This document shows positions 51,104 to 59,401 of a stretch of DNA of 64,000 bases, piece by piece. Within the stretch, counting starts at the first letter, position 1, and each line of letters begins with the position of its first letter. The DNA comes from Sinobaca qinghaiensis (lineage in GTDB: Bacteria; Bacillota; Bacilli; Bacillales; Marinococcaceae): assembly GCF_003610495.1 (NCBI RefSeq), contig NZ_RAPK01000006.1, positions 368,839 through 432,838 of the forward strand, given 5' to 3'. The notes beneath the pieces are model-generated. The model ran no database searches. It was not told the origin of the DNA and saw nothing but the letters and a program-made list of their open reading frames with translations. Both the position numbers and the translations under genes were made by a program.

Positions 51104-52347
51104 TTGAAGTTACGCAGCATTTTCCGGAGGAGCGCCTGGAGGATATTGAAGCGGCAGTCGCTGAAGAGGTCAGCGCTCATCTGCGCGATCAGCAGTTTCC
51201 GGAAGGAAGCCGGATTGCGATTACGGCCGGCAGCCGGGGCATTTACCGGATCGATCAAATGATTGCGTCCGCGGTCGCCACTGTTAAACAGTTTGGCTGC
51301 GTGCCGTTTCTCGTTCCCGCTATGGGCAGTCACGGCGGCGCGACGGCAGAAGGGCAGCGGAGCGTGCTTGAGCATTTAGGTATCACTGAAGCCACAGCCG
51401 GCGCGGAGATTCTCTCCTCTATGGACGTAGAACAACTCTCTGATACCGCAAACGGCATTCCCGCCTACATGGACAAGCACGCATTCGCCGCAGACGGCAT
51501 TATCGTGATGAACCGGATCAAAGCCCATACGGCATTCCGCGGCAGTGTCGAAAGCGGACTGAGCAAAATGGCCGCGATCGGGCTCGGAAAAATTAAGGGC
51601 GCCGCCTTTATCCACAGCCGCGGCTCCCTGCAGATGGAAAAAAACATTAAAGACATCTGCCGCACCTGCCTCGAGAAGGGACCGTCAATAATGGGCATCG
51701 GTATCGTGGAAAATGCGTTCGATCAAACCGCGGTAGTCAGAGCCGTCCGGAAGGAAAACTGGTTTGAAGCAGAAGCGGAGCTGCTGGAACTGTCCAAGCA
51801 GATGATGCCCTCGCTCCCTGTGCAGGAGCTGGACGTGCTTGTTGTCGAAGAAATGGGCAAAAACTACAGCGGCACCGGCATGGATCCGAACATTATCGGC
51901 CGCTGGCGGATCGATGGCGTTCCGGAGCCGTCTTCGCCTGTCATCAGGCGCATCGCCGCGCTCGAGCTGTCGGAGGAATCATTCGGCAATGCGCAGGGGG
52001 TGGGGCTGGCTGATTTTATTACCCACTCGTTTTTTCAAAAAATAGACCGGCACACGACTTACACGAACGCGCTCACGAGCACCTTTCTGCGCCGGGCGAT
52101 GATTCCGTTTATTTACGAGACGGAGCAGCTGGCCGTGGAAACCGCCCTGAACAGCCTGAGCGCAGAAGATACCGATATGCTGACATACATTCAAATACCG
52201 AATACGCTTCATCTGCACCGGCTGTACGTCAGCCCGGCCGTGCTTGAAGAAATGGAAAAGCAGCAGATCAGCTTTGATACAGGAGAGCGCTTCACGCTGG
52301 CATTCAATAAAGAAGGACAGCTCTCCCGCCGCCTCCTGCGGCAGTAA
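51094..52347 (+). CDS. LarA-like nickel-pincer isomerase homologue
   Basis: 417 residues with ATG at 51094. The N-terminal half has the LarA/DUF2088 features IAITAGSRGIYRIDQMIA, VPAMGSHGGATAEGQ and IVMNRIKAHTAFRGSVESGLSKMAAIGLGKIKGAAFIHSRG. LarA homologues use a nickel-pincer nucleotide to shift hydride in 2-hydroxy acids. The cofactor-making genes larB, larC and larE are not in the window. It probably epimerises the hydroxy acid used by the pathway, but the substrate is unknown. Confidence 0.85.
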   Translation: MELIEVTQHFPEERLEDIEAAVAEEVSAHLRDQQFPEGSRIAITAGSRGIYRIDQMIASAVATVKQFGCVPFLVPAMGSHGGATAEGQRSVLEHLGITEATAGAEILSSMDVEQLSDTANGIPAYMDKHAFAADGIIVMNRIKAHTAFRGSVESGLSKMAAIGLGKIKGAAFIHSRGSLQMEKNIKDICRTCLEKGPSIMGIGIVENAFDQTAVVRAVRKENWFEAEAELLELSKQMMPSLPVQELDVLVVEEMGKNYSGTGMDPNIIGRWRIDGVPEPSSPVIRRIAALELSEESFGNAQGVGLADFITHSFFQKIDRHTTYTNALTSTFLRRAMIPFIYETEQLAVETALNSLSAEDTDMLTYIQIPNTLHLHRLYVSPAVLEEMEKQQISFDTGERFTLAFNKEGQLSRRLLRQ

Positions 52348-52371
52348 ATAAGAAAGGACGTGACCGGAACA

Positions 52372-53238
52372 ATGAGAACCGCTTCGATACGCGAAAACGG
52401 CGCCGACAAAGGCGTGATCGTTTTAAAAGAAGGCAGGCAGGTTAAAATAGAAGCCATCAACGAGACGCACCAGACGTTCTTTCCCACCCAGGTGGAGGAC
52501 CTGATTGTGTCGGAAAAACTGGAGGAGCTCCGGAGCTGGGCGCAGTCGCACCCGCAGGAGCTTGAGGAACTCGCAGAACAGACGGCCGGCAGCTACAGCC
52601 CGCTGCTGCGCACCCCGGGGAAAATATGGGGCATCGGCCTGAACTATCAGGATCATGCCGCTGATTTAAAAGAAAAAGCGCCGAGCACGGAGCCGGCCAG
52701 CTTCATGAAGCCGCTCACTTCGATCATAGGTCCGGGGGATACGATTGAAATTCCGCATCAGTCCGAACGGACGACCGCGGAAGCGGAGCTCGGCATTGTG
52801 ATCGGCCGCACGTGCAAAAACGTGTCCGAAGCCGACGCGAGGGATTATGTCGCAGGCTACACAACGATTATTGATATGACGGCGGAAGACATTCTCGAGA
52901 AAAACCCGCGCTACTTAACGCGCTCGAAAAGCTTTGATACCTTTTTCAGCGTCGGGCCGGAGCTTGTTACGGTTGAAGAGGTCGACAATGTTGATGATCT
53001 TAAAGTGGCGACCGTTATTAACGGAAGCGTCCACCGCGAGAACGTCGTTTCCAATATGACGTTTACGCCGTGGAATCTGGTGTCTTTTCATTCCAAAGTG
53101 ATGACGCTCAAACCGGGCGACATTATTTCCACCGGCACCCCCGGCGCGATTCACATTCAGGACGGCGATGAAGTGGAATGCCGGATTGAGGGATTCACGT
53201 CGCTTTCGAACCCCGTTACGGATTTAAAAAAACAGTAA
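52372..53238 (+). CDS. Fumarylacetoacetate hydrolase-family protein
   Basis: 288 residues from the ATG at 52372; the GTG at 52360 is too close to AAAGGA. The N-terminal 80 residues are the usual extension. The FAH core has IGLNYQDHAADL, TTAEAELGIVIG with metal-binding Glu residues, TRSKSFDTFFSVGPELV and ISTGTPGAIH. Such enzymes cut C-C bonds of diketo acids or decarboxylate. In sugar-acid pathways they split 2,4-diketo-3-deoxy acids to pyruvate plus a hydroxy acid. A second FAH gene lies at 55291. Confidence 0.9.
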   Translation: MRTASIRENGADKGVIVLKEGRQVKIEAINETHQTFFPTQVEDLIVSEKLEELRSWAQSHPQELEELAEQTAGSYSPLLRTPGKIWGIGLNYQDHAADLKEKAPSTEPASFMKPLTSIIGPGDTIEIPHQSERTTAEAELGIVIGRTCKNVSEADARDYVAGYTTIIDMTAEDILEKNPRYLTRSKSFDTFFSVGPELVTVEEVDNVDDLKVATVINGSVHRENVVSNMTFTPWNLVSFHSKVMTLKPGDIISTGTPGAIHIQDGDEVECRIEGFTSLSNPVTDLKKQ

Positions 53239-53261
53239 TCAATTAGAGGAGAGATGTTTCT

Positions 53262-54053
53262 ATGGATCTGCATTTACAAAACAAATCGGTCGTGGTGACC
53301 GCTTCAAGCAAAGGGCTCGGCAAAGCATCAGCCCTCGAATTCGCAAGAGAAGGTGCCAACGTACTGATTTCGAGCCGGAATGAAGACCAGCTCCGCCAGG
53401 CAGTGGAGGAAATCAAAAAAGAAACAAATAATGAAAACGTGCACTATCAGGTGTGCGACATTACCGATCCGGCTTCGATTAAAGCACTCGTGGCAAAAGC
53501 AGTGGAGCTGCACGGCACGGTTGATGTGCTCGTGAACAACGCCGGGGGCCCGCCGGCCGGCACGTTTGAAGCGTTTGAAGATGAGGCGTGGGAATCGGCC
53601 TTTCATTTGAACCTGCTGAGCTTTGTGCGCCTGATCCGCGAAGTGCTTCCGCACATGCGCAGCCAGAAAAGCGGCCGGATCATTAATTTTGCCTCGTCCT
53701 CGATTAAACAGACGCTCGACAACCTTGTGCTCTCCAATACGTTCCGCGCCGGCATCGTCGGCCTGGCGAAAAGCCTTTCCCAGGAAGTCGCGGATGACAA
53801 TATTCTCATCAATACTATCGGTCCGGGCCGGATTGACACCGAACGTGTCGCACAGCTCGATACGATCCGCGCCGACAAACAGGGTAAAACCTATGACGAG
53901 ATCCGCTCGAATACCGAAAAGTCGATTCCGATCGGCCGCTACGGACAGCCGGAAGAATTCGCCAAGCAGGTCGTGTTCCTCTGCTCCGGCGCAAATACGT
54001 ACGTTACCGGCCAGACCTTTGTCGTCGATGGCGGCCTCGTAAAGGCACTATAG
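53262..54053 (+). CDS. Short-chain dehydrogenase/reductase with altered catalytic residues
   Basis: 263 residues with ATG at 53262 behind AGAGGAGAG. The Rossmann motif is [16 protein letters not shown] and the structural [14 protein letters not shown] is present. The usual Ser-Tyr-x3-Lys is replaced: after [12 protein letters not shown] the position of Tyr holds Ser and that of Lys holds Arg in [13 protein letters not shown]. This pattern recurs in a known set of atypical SDR proteins, so it is not an error. Whether it is active with NAD(P) needs testing. It is flanked by FAH and CoA-transferase genes. Confidence 0.9.
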   Translation: MDLHLQNKSVVVTASSKGLGKASALEFAREGANVLISSRNEDQLRQAVEEIKKETNNENVHYQVCDITDPASIKALVAKAVELHGTVDVLVNNAGGPPAGTFEAFEDEAWESAFHLNLLSFVRLIREVLPHMRSQKSGRIINFASSSIKQTLDNLVLSNTFRAGIVGLAKSLSQEVADDNILINTIGPGRIDTERVAQLDTIRADKQGKTYDEIRSNTEKSIPIGRYGQPEEFAKQVVFLCSGANTYVTGQTFVVDGGLVKAL

Positions 54054-54077
54054 TCTATTTAGTGGAGTGATGCAGAC

Positions 54078-55262
54078 ATGAATAAGCCATTGCAAGGCAT
54101 TAAGGTGCTTGATTTATCGCGGGTGCTCGCGGGTCCTCTCGGCTCGATGCAGCTCGCGGATCTCGGCGCCGAAGTGATCCGGGTCGAAGCGCCGAACGGG
54201 TCGGATGATATCCGGCACTGGTGGCCGTTTATCGAAGAGGAAAGCACGTACTATCTGGCTGCCAACCGCAACAAGAAATCGATAACGATTGATTTAAAAA
54301 ATACAGAAGGCGTCGCCCTGTTCAAGCAGCTCGTTAAAGAATCAGATGTGGTGATCGAGAATTTCAAAACGGGAACGCTCGAGCGTCTCGGGCTCGATTA
54401 TGAGACACTTAAAAGTGTAAAAGAAGACATTATTCTCTGTTCGGTCACCGGCTACGGCCAGACGGGTCCGTACAAGGATCTGCCAGGCTATGATCCGGTC
54501 ATTCAGGCGGTGGGCGGCTTAATGGACATTACCGGCCATCCCGGCTCAGAGGCGACGAGAGTCGGCACTCCGGTTGTGGATATTATGACCTCGCACTACG
54601 TCGCAATCGGTGTGCTGGCCGCGCTCCGCCACCGCGATAACGAAGGGGAGGGCGAGCACATCGACCTGTCCCTGCTCGACGTGCAGGTAAGCTCGCTCGG
54701 CAATATTGCCAGCAGCTATCTGCTGAACGACCACGTGTCCGAGCGCGTCGGCAATGCGCACGGCAACATTACCCCGTACGAAACGTTTCCGTGTAAAGAC
54801 AAGCCGATTATGGTAGCCGCGGGAAACGACCGCCTGTTTCAGCGGATGGCGGACGCGATGGGGCATCCGGAGTGGAAAAACAACCCCAAGTTTGTGACCA
54901 ACGGCGACCGGGTTGCCAACCGGGCCGAGCTCCGCGCTCTCCTCGAAGACGTGTTTACCGAAAAGGGCGCGGATGAATGGGAGGAGCTCCTGTCCTCGCA
55001 TGCAATTCCGTGCGGACCGGTGAATAACGTCGAGCAGGTATTTGATCATCCGCAGGTCGTGGCCCGGGAAATGACGCAGGAAGCCGATCATCCCGGCGTC
55101 GGGCGCATGAAAGTCGTCCGCAACCCGATTAAATACAAGAATATTAACGTGAAAATGGAAAGCGCGCCGCCGCAGCTGGGCGAGCATACGTCGGAAGTGC
55201 TGCAGGGCTATGGCCTATCCGAAAAGGAAATTGCGGCCCTGCGCGACAGTGGAGCCATTTAA
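54078..55262 (+). CDS. CoA-transferase family III (CaiB/BaiF)
   Basis: 394 residues with ATG at 54078. Family features are LDLSRVLAGPLGSMQLADLGAEVIRVEAPNGSDD, ANRNKKSITIDLKN, VTGYGQTGPYKDLPGYDPVIQAVGGLMDITG and the catalytic-Asp region VGTPVVDIMTSHYVAIGVLAAL. It moves CoA between carboxylic acids and would charge the acid for the acyl-CoA dehydrogenase and MaoC hydratase. The gene runs in the same direction as its neighbours with short gaps. Confidence 0.93.
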   Translation: MNKPLQGIKVLDLSRVLAGPLGSMQLADLGAEVIRVEAPNGSDDIRHWWPFIEEESTYYLAANRNKKSITIDLKNTEGVALFKQLVKESDVVIENFKTGTLERLGLDYETLKSVKEDIILCSVTGYGQTGPYKDLPGYDPVIQAVGGLMDITGHPGSEATRVGTPVVDIMTSHYVAIGVLAALRHRDNEGEGEHIDLSLLDVQVSSLGNIASSYLLNDHVSERVGNAHGNITPYETFPCKDKPIMVAAGNDRLFQRMADAMGHPEWKNNPKFVTNGDRVANRAELRALLEDVFTEKGADEWEELLSSHAIPCGPVNNVEQVFDHPQVVAREMTQEADHPGVGRMKVVRNPIKYKNINVKMESAPPQLGEHTSEVLQGYGLSEKEIAALRDSGAI

Positions 55263-55290
55263 TAAAACTGACACTAAAGAGGGATACATG

Positions 55291-55917
55291 ATGACAACTA
55301 TTAAAAATATTTACTGCGTCGGGCGTAATTACACCGAGCACGTTTCCGAGCTGAATAATGCGATGCCGGAAGCGCCGATGCTTTTTCTGAAGCCGACGCA
55401 CGCCTTTGTGGAAGCAGACGGCCGCGAGATTGAGCTGCCAGGCGATAAAGGCGCGGTTCATTTTGAGGCGGAGCTGGTTATTCGTATCGGAAAGCCGTAC
55501 GAAAAAGGGATGAGCGCCGATGAGCTGATCGACGGCCTCGGGCTCGGCCTTGATTTTACCCTGCGTGACGTGCAGAGCACTTTAAAAGAAAAAGGACATC
55601 CGTGGCTGCGGGCTAAAGGCTTTCCCGCCTCTGCACCGGTGACGCCATTTATTGAATTTCCGGGTGTGGAATCGCTGAAAAGCATGGACTTTACGCTGGT
55701 TAAAAACGGCACAGAAGCCCAGCGCGGCAATATTCAGCAGATGATATTTGATCTGCAGCACATTATCGACTACACGGCGGAATCATTCGGACTCGGCGAA
55801 GGAGACCTGATTTTTACCGGCACGCCAAAAGGAGTCGGTCCCGTGGCGGACGGGGATACGTTCTCTCTGCGCCTCGGCGACAACGTGCTCGGCGGCTGCC
55901 GCACGGCTTTAAAATAA
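55291..55917 (+). CDS. FAH-family hydrolase, short form
   Basis: 208 residues from the ATG at 55291 (or 55288), behind AAAGAGGG; the longer frame overlaps the previous gene. It has IYCVGRNYTEHVSELNNAMP, the metal-binding FEAELVIRIGKPYE, LRDVQSTLKEKGHPWLRAKGF and FTGTPKGVGPV. The short, extension-free form resembles fumarylpyruvate hydrolases and oxaloacetate decarboxylases (FAHD1 type). It probably does a separate step from the FAH protein at 52372. Confidence 0.9.
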   Translation: MTTIKNIYCVGRNYTEHVSELNNAMPEAPMLFLKPTHAFVEADGREIELPGDKGAVHFEAELVIRIGKPYEKGMSADELIDGLGLGLDFTLRDVQSTLKEKGHPWLRAKGFPASAPVTPFIEFPGVESLKSMDFTLVKNGTEAQRGNIQQMIFDLQHIIDYTAESFGLGEGDLIFTGTPKGVGPVADGDTFSLRLGDNVLGGCRTALK

Positions 55918-55944
55918 AACGGGACAAAAAGAGGAGGAGTACAG

Positions 55945-56844
55945 ATGGCAGGTTTGACGCTTCAGGGGGTTATTCCTCCGGTAATAACGCCGTTTACAGA
56001 AAACGGGGATGTAGACTATGACAGCTACCGCGCCAATATCGAAAAATGGAACGAGGACGACCTGTCCGGGTACCTGGCGCTCGGCTCCAACAGTGAAACA
56101 ATCTATCTGACCGAGGAGGAAAAGCTGGAGCTGATCCGCATTACCGTTCAGCATGCCAAAAAGGACCGCGCGGTGCTGGCAGGAACAGGAATGGAATCGA
56201 CGCGGGAAACGATTGCGCTGACAAACAAAGCCGCCAAACTCGGGGCGCACGCTGCGTTGATCCTGACGCCTTTCTACTACGGAAAAGCGATGTCCGACGA
56301 AGCGCTGGCCGCTTATTTTACCGAAGTGGCCGACCACAGCGACATTCCTATTCTTGTCTACAACGTACCGAAATTCACGCATATTAATGTAAGCGCGGCG
56401 CTCTTGAAACGGCTGAGCGGACATCCCAACATTATCGGCATGAAGGACAGCAGCGGAAATGTGCCGCAGCTTGCCACCTTTAAGCGCGAGCTGCCGGCCG
56501 ACTTCACGATTATGGTCGGAACGGCATCGGCATTGTTTCCGGCGCTCGCTTTAGGTATTGATACAGCGGTGATGGCACTTGCCAACAGTCATCCGAACGA
56601 ATGCAGCCGCATAATTAACTACTTTAAAGATGGGAAGGTGGAAGAAGCACGCGAGCTGTATCAGGCCGTATTCCCAATCAATACAGCCGTCACGGACACG
56701 TACGGCATTGCGGGACTCAAACATACCGCCACCCTGCAGGGCTACAAGGGCGGCTGGGTCCGGAAGCCGCTTCTCGACAGCACCGGCCAGCAGAAAAAGG
56801 AAATAGAGGAGCTGCTGCAAAAGCAGAACCTGCCGGTGCATTAG
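55945..56844 (+). CDS. DapA-family aldolase (2-keto-3-deoxy acid type)
   Basis: 299 residues with ATG at 55945 behind AGAGGAGGAG. It is a class I aldolase of the DHDPS/NAL type: GVIPPVITPFTENGDVDYDSY, SNSETIYLTEEEKLEL in place of the usual GGTTGE loop, ILVYNVPKFTHI with the catalytic Tyr, and Lys in IIGMKDSSGN. It splits or forms 2-keto acids; with the dehydratases nearby it likely cleaves a 2-keto-3-deoxy sugar acid to pyruvate and an aldehyde. It is the last gene of this strand before a structured repeat. Confidence 0.92.
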   Translation: MAGLTLQGVIPPVITPFTENGDVDYDSYRANIEKWNEDDLSGYLALGSNSETIYLTEEEKLELIRITVQHAKKDRAVLAGTGMESTRETIALTNKAAKLGAHAALILTPFYYGKAMSDEALAAYFTEVADHSDIPILVYNVPKFTHINVSAALLKRLSGHPNIIGMKDSSGNVPQLATFKRELPADFTIMVGTASALFPALALGIDTAVMALANSHPNECSRIINYFKDGKVEEARELYQAVFPINTAVTDTYGIAGLKHTATLQGYKGGWVRKPLLDSTGQQKKEIEELLQKQNLPVH

Positions 56845-56872
56845 CGCAGGCAGCAGCCGTTAATAAATAAGA

Positions 56873-56981
56873 AAATAACCGGACGTACGATTTCGACAGG
56901 CCATTCCTCAGCTGAAAAGAGAAGAACATTCTCTTTATCTTCACCGATGGCTGTTCTGCCAGAGTCGACGTCCGGTTATTT
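56873..56981. repeat. Dispersed structured intergenic repeat, copy 2
   Basis: Perfect 14-base arms (AAATAACCGGACGT at 56873-56886, ACGTCCGGTTATTT at 56968-56981) bound this 109-base element. An internal stem joins AAGAGAA and TTCTCTT. The interior is homologous to the reverse complement of 21125-21221, while the arms differ in sequence but keep pairing. It stands at the end of the DapA-type gene, before a normal terminator. Confidence 0.65.
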
Positions 56982-57009
56982 ACATGCTTCTATCCGTACT
57001 CGGTACTAA

Positions 57010-57052
57010 AAATAACCTTGTCTGTTTTATGAAAAAACAGACAAGGTTATTT
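57010..57052. terminator. Bidirectional terminator
   Basis: Two 19-base arms (57010-57028 and 57034-57052) pair perfectly with a 5-base loop, with A- and T-rich flanks. It ends both the forward locus and the convergent enolase-superfamily gene. Confidence 0.92.
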
Positions 57053-57109
57053 ATTGCTTTTATAAAAGGAAAACAAGCGAAGATCAAAGAGAGGCCAGGA
57101 CGATTGTGG

Positions 57110-58255
57110 TTAGACGCTGGTGCTCATCGCGTGCTCAATCGTTTCTTCTTCCACGAGATACTCCTGGATGGCTTCTTCGTTCCATTCAATGCCAAGGCCG
57201 CTGCCTTCCGGCGGCACGAGGGTGCCATGCGAAGTGACGCTTCTCGGGTTGTTAATAATAAGATCGAAGTTTTTCACGTTCGTGCCGATAAACTTCTCGA
57301 GCACGGTGACTTCTCTCGTGGCGCAGGCAAGGTGAACGTGAATGTCCCAGTGGTAGTGGGGCGCAATCGACACGCCCTGCGCACCGGCAAGAGCGGCAAT
57401 TTTCAGCCATTCCGACACCCCGCCGCACTGGGTGGCGTCCGGCTGCACGTAATCAAGCGATCCGCGGCGCATGAATTCCTGGAACTCCCAGCGGGTGGCG
57501 CCGACTTCACCGGAGGCGAGCGGAATCGATGTCTGCTGTTTGAGACGGGCAAAACCTTCCATCATATCAATCGGCAGCGGCTCTTCAAAGAAGGCAATGT
57601 CATACTGCTCGACCTTGCGGCAGAAGCTCAGACACTCATTCACATCAAGAAAGGACGCGTTGGCATCGATCATCAGCTTGACGTCGGGTCCGATAATATT
57701 GCGGACGACCTTCACCCGTTCCGCTTCTTCCTCCGAAGAAAGCCGGCCGACTTTCATTTTCATCGCTTTAAATCCCTGCTTCACATAGCCGCGGACTTCC
57801 TCTTCCAGCTTGGAGAATACCTCCAGCCCGTCATAGTAGTAGCCGCCGGACGCGTAGCACGGCACTTCCTCACGGTAGGCCCCGAGCAGCTTGTAGAGCG
57901 GCATGCCGGCAAGCTTGGCCTGATGGTCCCAGAGTGCAATATCCACCGCTGAGAGCGCATGCATCAGGCTGCCTCTTCGTCCGGCCCGGACCGTCTGCCA
58001 GTAGAGCTTTTCCCAGATTTTTGCGATGTCGCGCGGGTCCTCGCCGATAATCATCGGCGCCAGCAGCTCATCCACCGCTGCCTTAGCGGCTTTTCCGCTC
58101 ACGTCCTGCAGGCAGAAGCCGATGCCCTCGACTCCGGCGTCCGAGTGGACGCGTACCAGCAGGTGGTCGCGGTGCGTTAACGTTTTGATCGAAAAGCCGA
58201 CCGGCCGTTCGAGTGGAATCTGTACCCATTGTGTGACTACTTTTGTAATTTTCAT
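57110..58255 (-). CDS. Enolase-superfamily acid-sugar dehydratase (mandelate racemase/MLE type)
   Basis: 381 residues with ATG at 58255 behind AAAAAAGGAGAG. The MR/MLE barrel has KMKVGRLSSEEEAERVK (the KxK catalytic pair), LMIDANAS, FFEEPLPIDMMEGFA and SGEVGATRWEF (metal ligands Asp, Glu, Glu), then DYVQPDATQCGGVSEWLK and the catalytic His in APHYHWDIHVHLA. It likely dehydrates or epimerises a sugar acid. It is second in a minus-strand operon after the Ldh-type gene and GntR regulator. Confidence 0.92.
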   Translation of the reverse strand: MKITKVVTQWVQIPLERPVGFSIKTLTHRDHLLVRVHSDAGVEGIGFCLQDVSGKAAKAAVDELLAPMIIGEDPRDIAKIWEKLYWQTVRAGRRGSLMHALSAVDIALWDHQAKLAGMPLYKLLGAYREEVPCYASGGYYYDGLEVFSKLEEEVRGYVKQGFKAMKMKVGRLSSEEEAERVKVVRNIIGPDVKLMIDANASFLDVNECLSFCRKVEQYDIAFFEEPLPIDMMEGFARLKQQTSIPLASGEVGATRWEFQEFMRRGSLDYVQPDATQCGGVSEWLKIAALAGAQGVSIAPHYHWDIHVHLACATREVTVLEKFIGTNVKNFDLIINNPRSVTSHGTLVPPEGSGLGIEWNEEAIQEYLVEEETIEHAMSTSV

Positions 58256-58271
58256 CCTGTCTCTCCTTTTT

Positions 58272-58285
58272 TGATAGCGCTATCA
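58272..58285. promoter_or_regulatory. Perfect 14-bp palindrome, cre-like
   Basis: TGATAGCGCTATCA lies between the Ldh-type gene and the enolase-superfamily gene, 17 bases before the latter's ATG. It has the central CG and TG/CA ends of LacI-family sites and differs from the CcpA cre consensus at one position. Carbon catabolite control is possible. Confidence 0.55.
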
Positions 58286-58324
58286 TTTATAAGAAAAAAA
58301 TAAAATCTTCTGCTTCCAGCCTGA

Positions 58325-59380
58325 TCAGTCCAGCGGATCGACGCCCAGTTCCAGCGCCAGCTCTCTCAGCTCGGCAGCGAGAACCGGGGAGAGCTCCACG
58401 CCTTCTGCCTGATGCTTCTGCAGCTTGGCATGCTCCAGTTCGCCCGGCAGAAGCACCCGCTCGATGCCTTCCTGGGTGGAGACGCTCTGGACTTCGGCAG
58501 CCAGCTGATCGATACGGTCGTGGAACACGTCCATATCCTCAAACAGGTCGGGGCGGAACGCGAGAAAGAAGTGGCCGTTGTTCTGCTTTTTCTCAAAATC
58601 ATGGTACAGATCGCCCATGTGCGGGCCGGTTGCGGCACCGCTCAGCGCCGTGGAGAGCATTTCTACGAGAAACGCAATCCCGTATCCTTTCGGACCGCCG
58701 ACAGGGAGAAGCAGGCCGTCCAGCGCTTCCGCCGGATTGGTCGTCGGTTCTCCGTCTTTCGTAATCGCCCAGCCGAGCGGAATCGACTCCCCGTTGTTTT
58801 TGGCGGCAATGATTTTTCCCTTCGCGACAGCGCTTGTCGCCATATCAAACACAATGTTGGGGCTGTCCCTGCGCGGCACGGCGTAGGAAAAGGGGTTCGT
58901 GCCGAAGTACTTTTCCAAGCCGCCCCACGGCGCAACAGCGGAAGGGGAGTTCGTAAAGGCGAGCGAAATGCACCCTTGATCGGCTGCGTAATTCGTATAA
59001 TCGGCAAGCATCCCGCAGTGGTTGGAATTGGTTACGGCTACCATGCCGACGCCGGACTGCTTTGCCTTCTGAACGGCAAGCTTGATACTCTCCGACGCAA
59101 TAGGAATGCCGAGGCCGTTCCCGCCGTTGACCGTTGCGCTGACAGGCGTTTCCCGTTCAATCGTGAAGCCGTCCTTTTTTTCGACGACTCCTTTAAGTAA
59201 GCGCTTAATATAAATGCCGGTGCGAATCACCCCGTGTGACGTGACGCCCCTCATATGCGCGGTAACTAAATGCCGCGATACGAGCGAAGCGGAGTGCTCC
59301 TCCACGCCGGCGGAAGTGAACAGTTGCTGCAGAAATGGCTGCAGCTGCTGTTCGGTGTAGCGGACCTGAACGGTTTCCAT
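58325..59380 (-). CDS. Malate/L-lactate dehydrogenase-type oxidoreductase (Ldh_2)
   Basis: 351 residues with ATG at 59380 behind GAAAGGAG. It is an NAD(P)-dependent enzyme of the malate/L-sulfolactate family with HMRGVTSHGVIRTGIYIKRL, GMVAVTNSNHCGMLADYTNYAADQG (with the catalytic His), TNSPSAVAPWGGLEKYFGTNPF and the Gly-rich AEALDGLLLPVGGPKGYGIAF. It interconverts a 2-hydroxy and a 2-keto acid. It likely oxidises or reduces an intermediate of the pathway and is in one operon with the regulator upstream. Confidence 0.92.
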   Translation of the reverse strand: METVQVRYTEQQLQPFLQQLFTSAGVEEHSASLVSRHLVTAHMRGVTSHGVIRTGIYIKRLLKGVVEKKDGFTIERETPVSATVNGGNGLGIPIASESIKLAVQKAKQSGVGMVAVTNSNHCGMLADYTNYAADQGCISLAFTNSPSAVAPWGGLEKYFGTNPFSYAVPRRDSPNIVFDMATSAVAKGKIIAAKNNGESIPLGWAITKDGEPTTNPAEALDGLLLPVGGPKGYGIAFLVEMLSTALSGAATGPHMGDLYHDFEKKQNNGHFFLAFRPDLFEDMDVFHDRIDQLAAEVQSVSTQEGIERVLLPGELEHAKLQKHQAEGVELSPVLAAELRELALELGVDPLD

Positions 59381-59401
59381 TATCCTGTCTCCTTTCCGGA
59401 C

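Noticed and set aside
56984-57952. Plus-strand frame of 322 codons
   Set aside because: It lies antisense to the enolase-superfamily gene with all its catalytic motifs, and begins inside a terminator.
58412-59200. Plus-strand frame of 262 codons
   Set aside because: Shadow of the Ldh-type gene; composition follows the complement of that gene.
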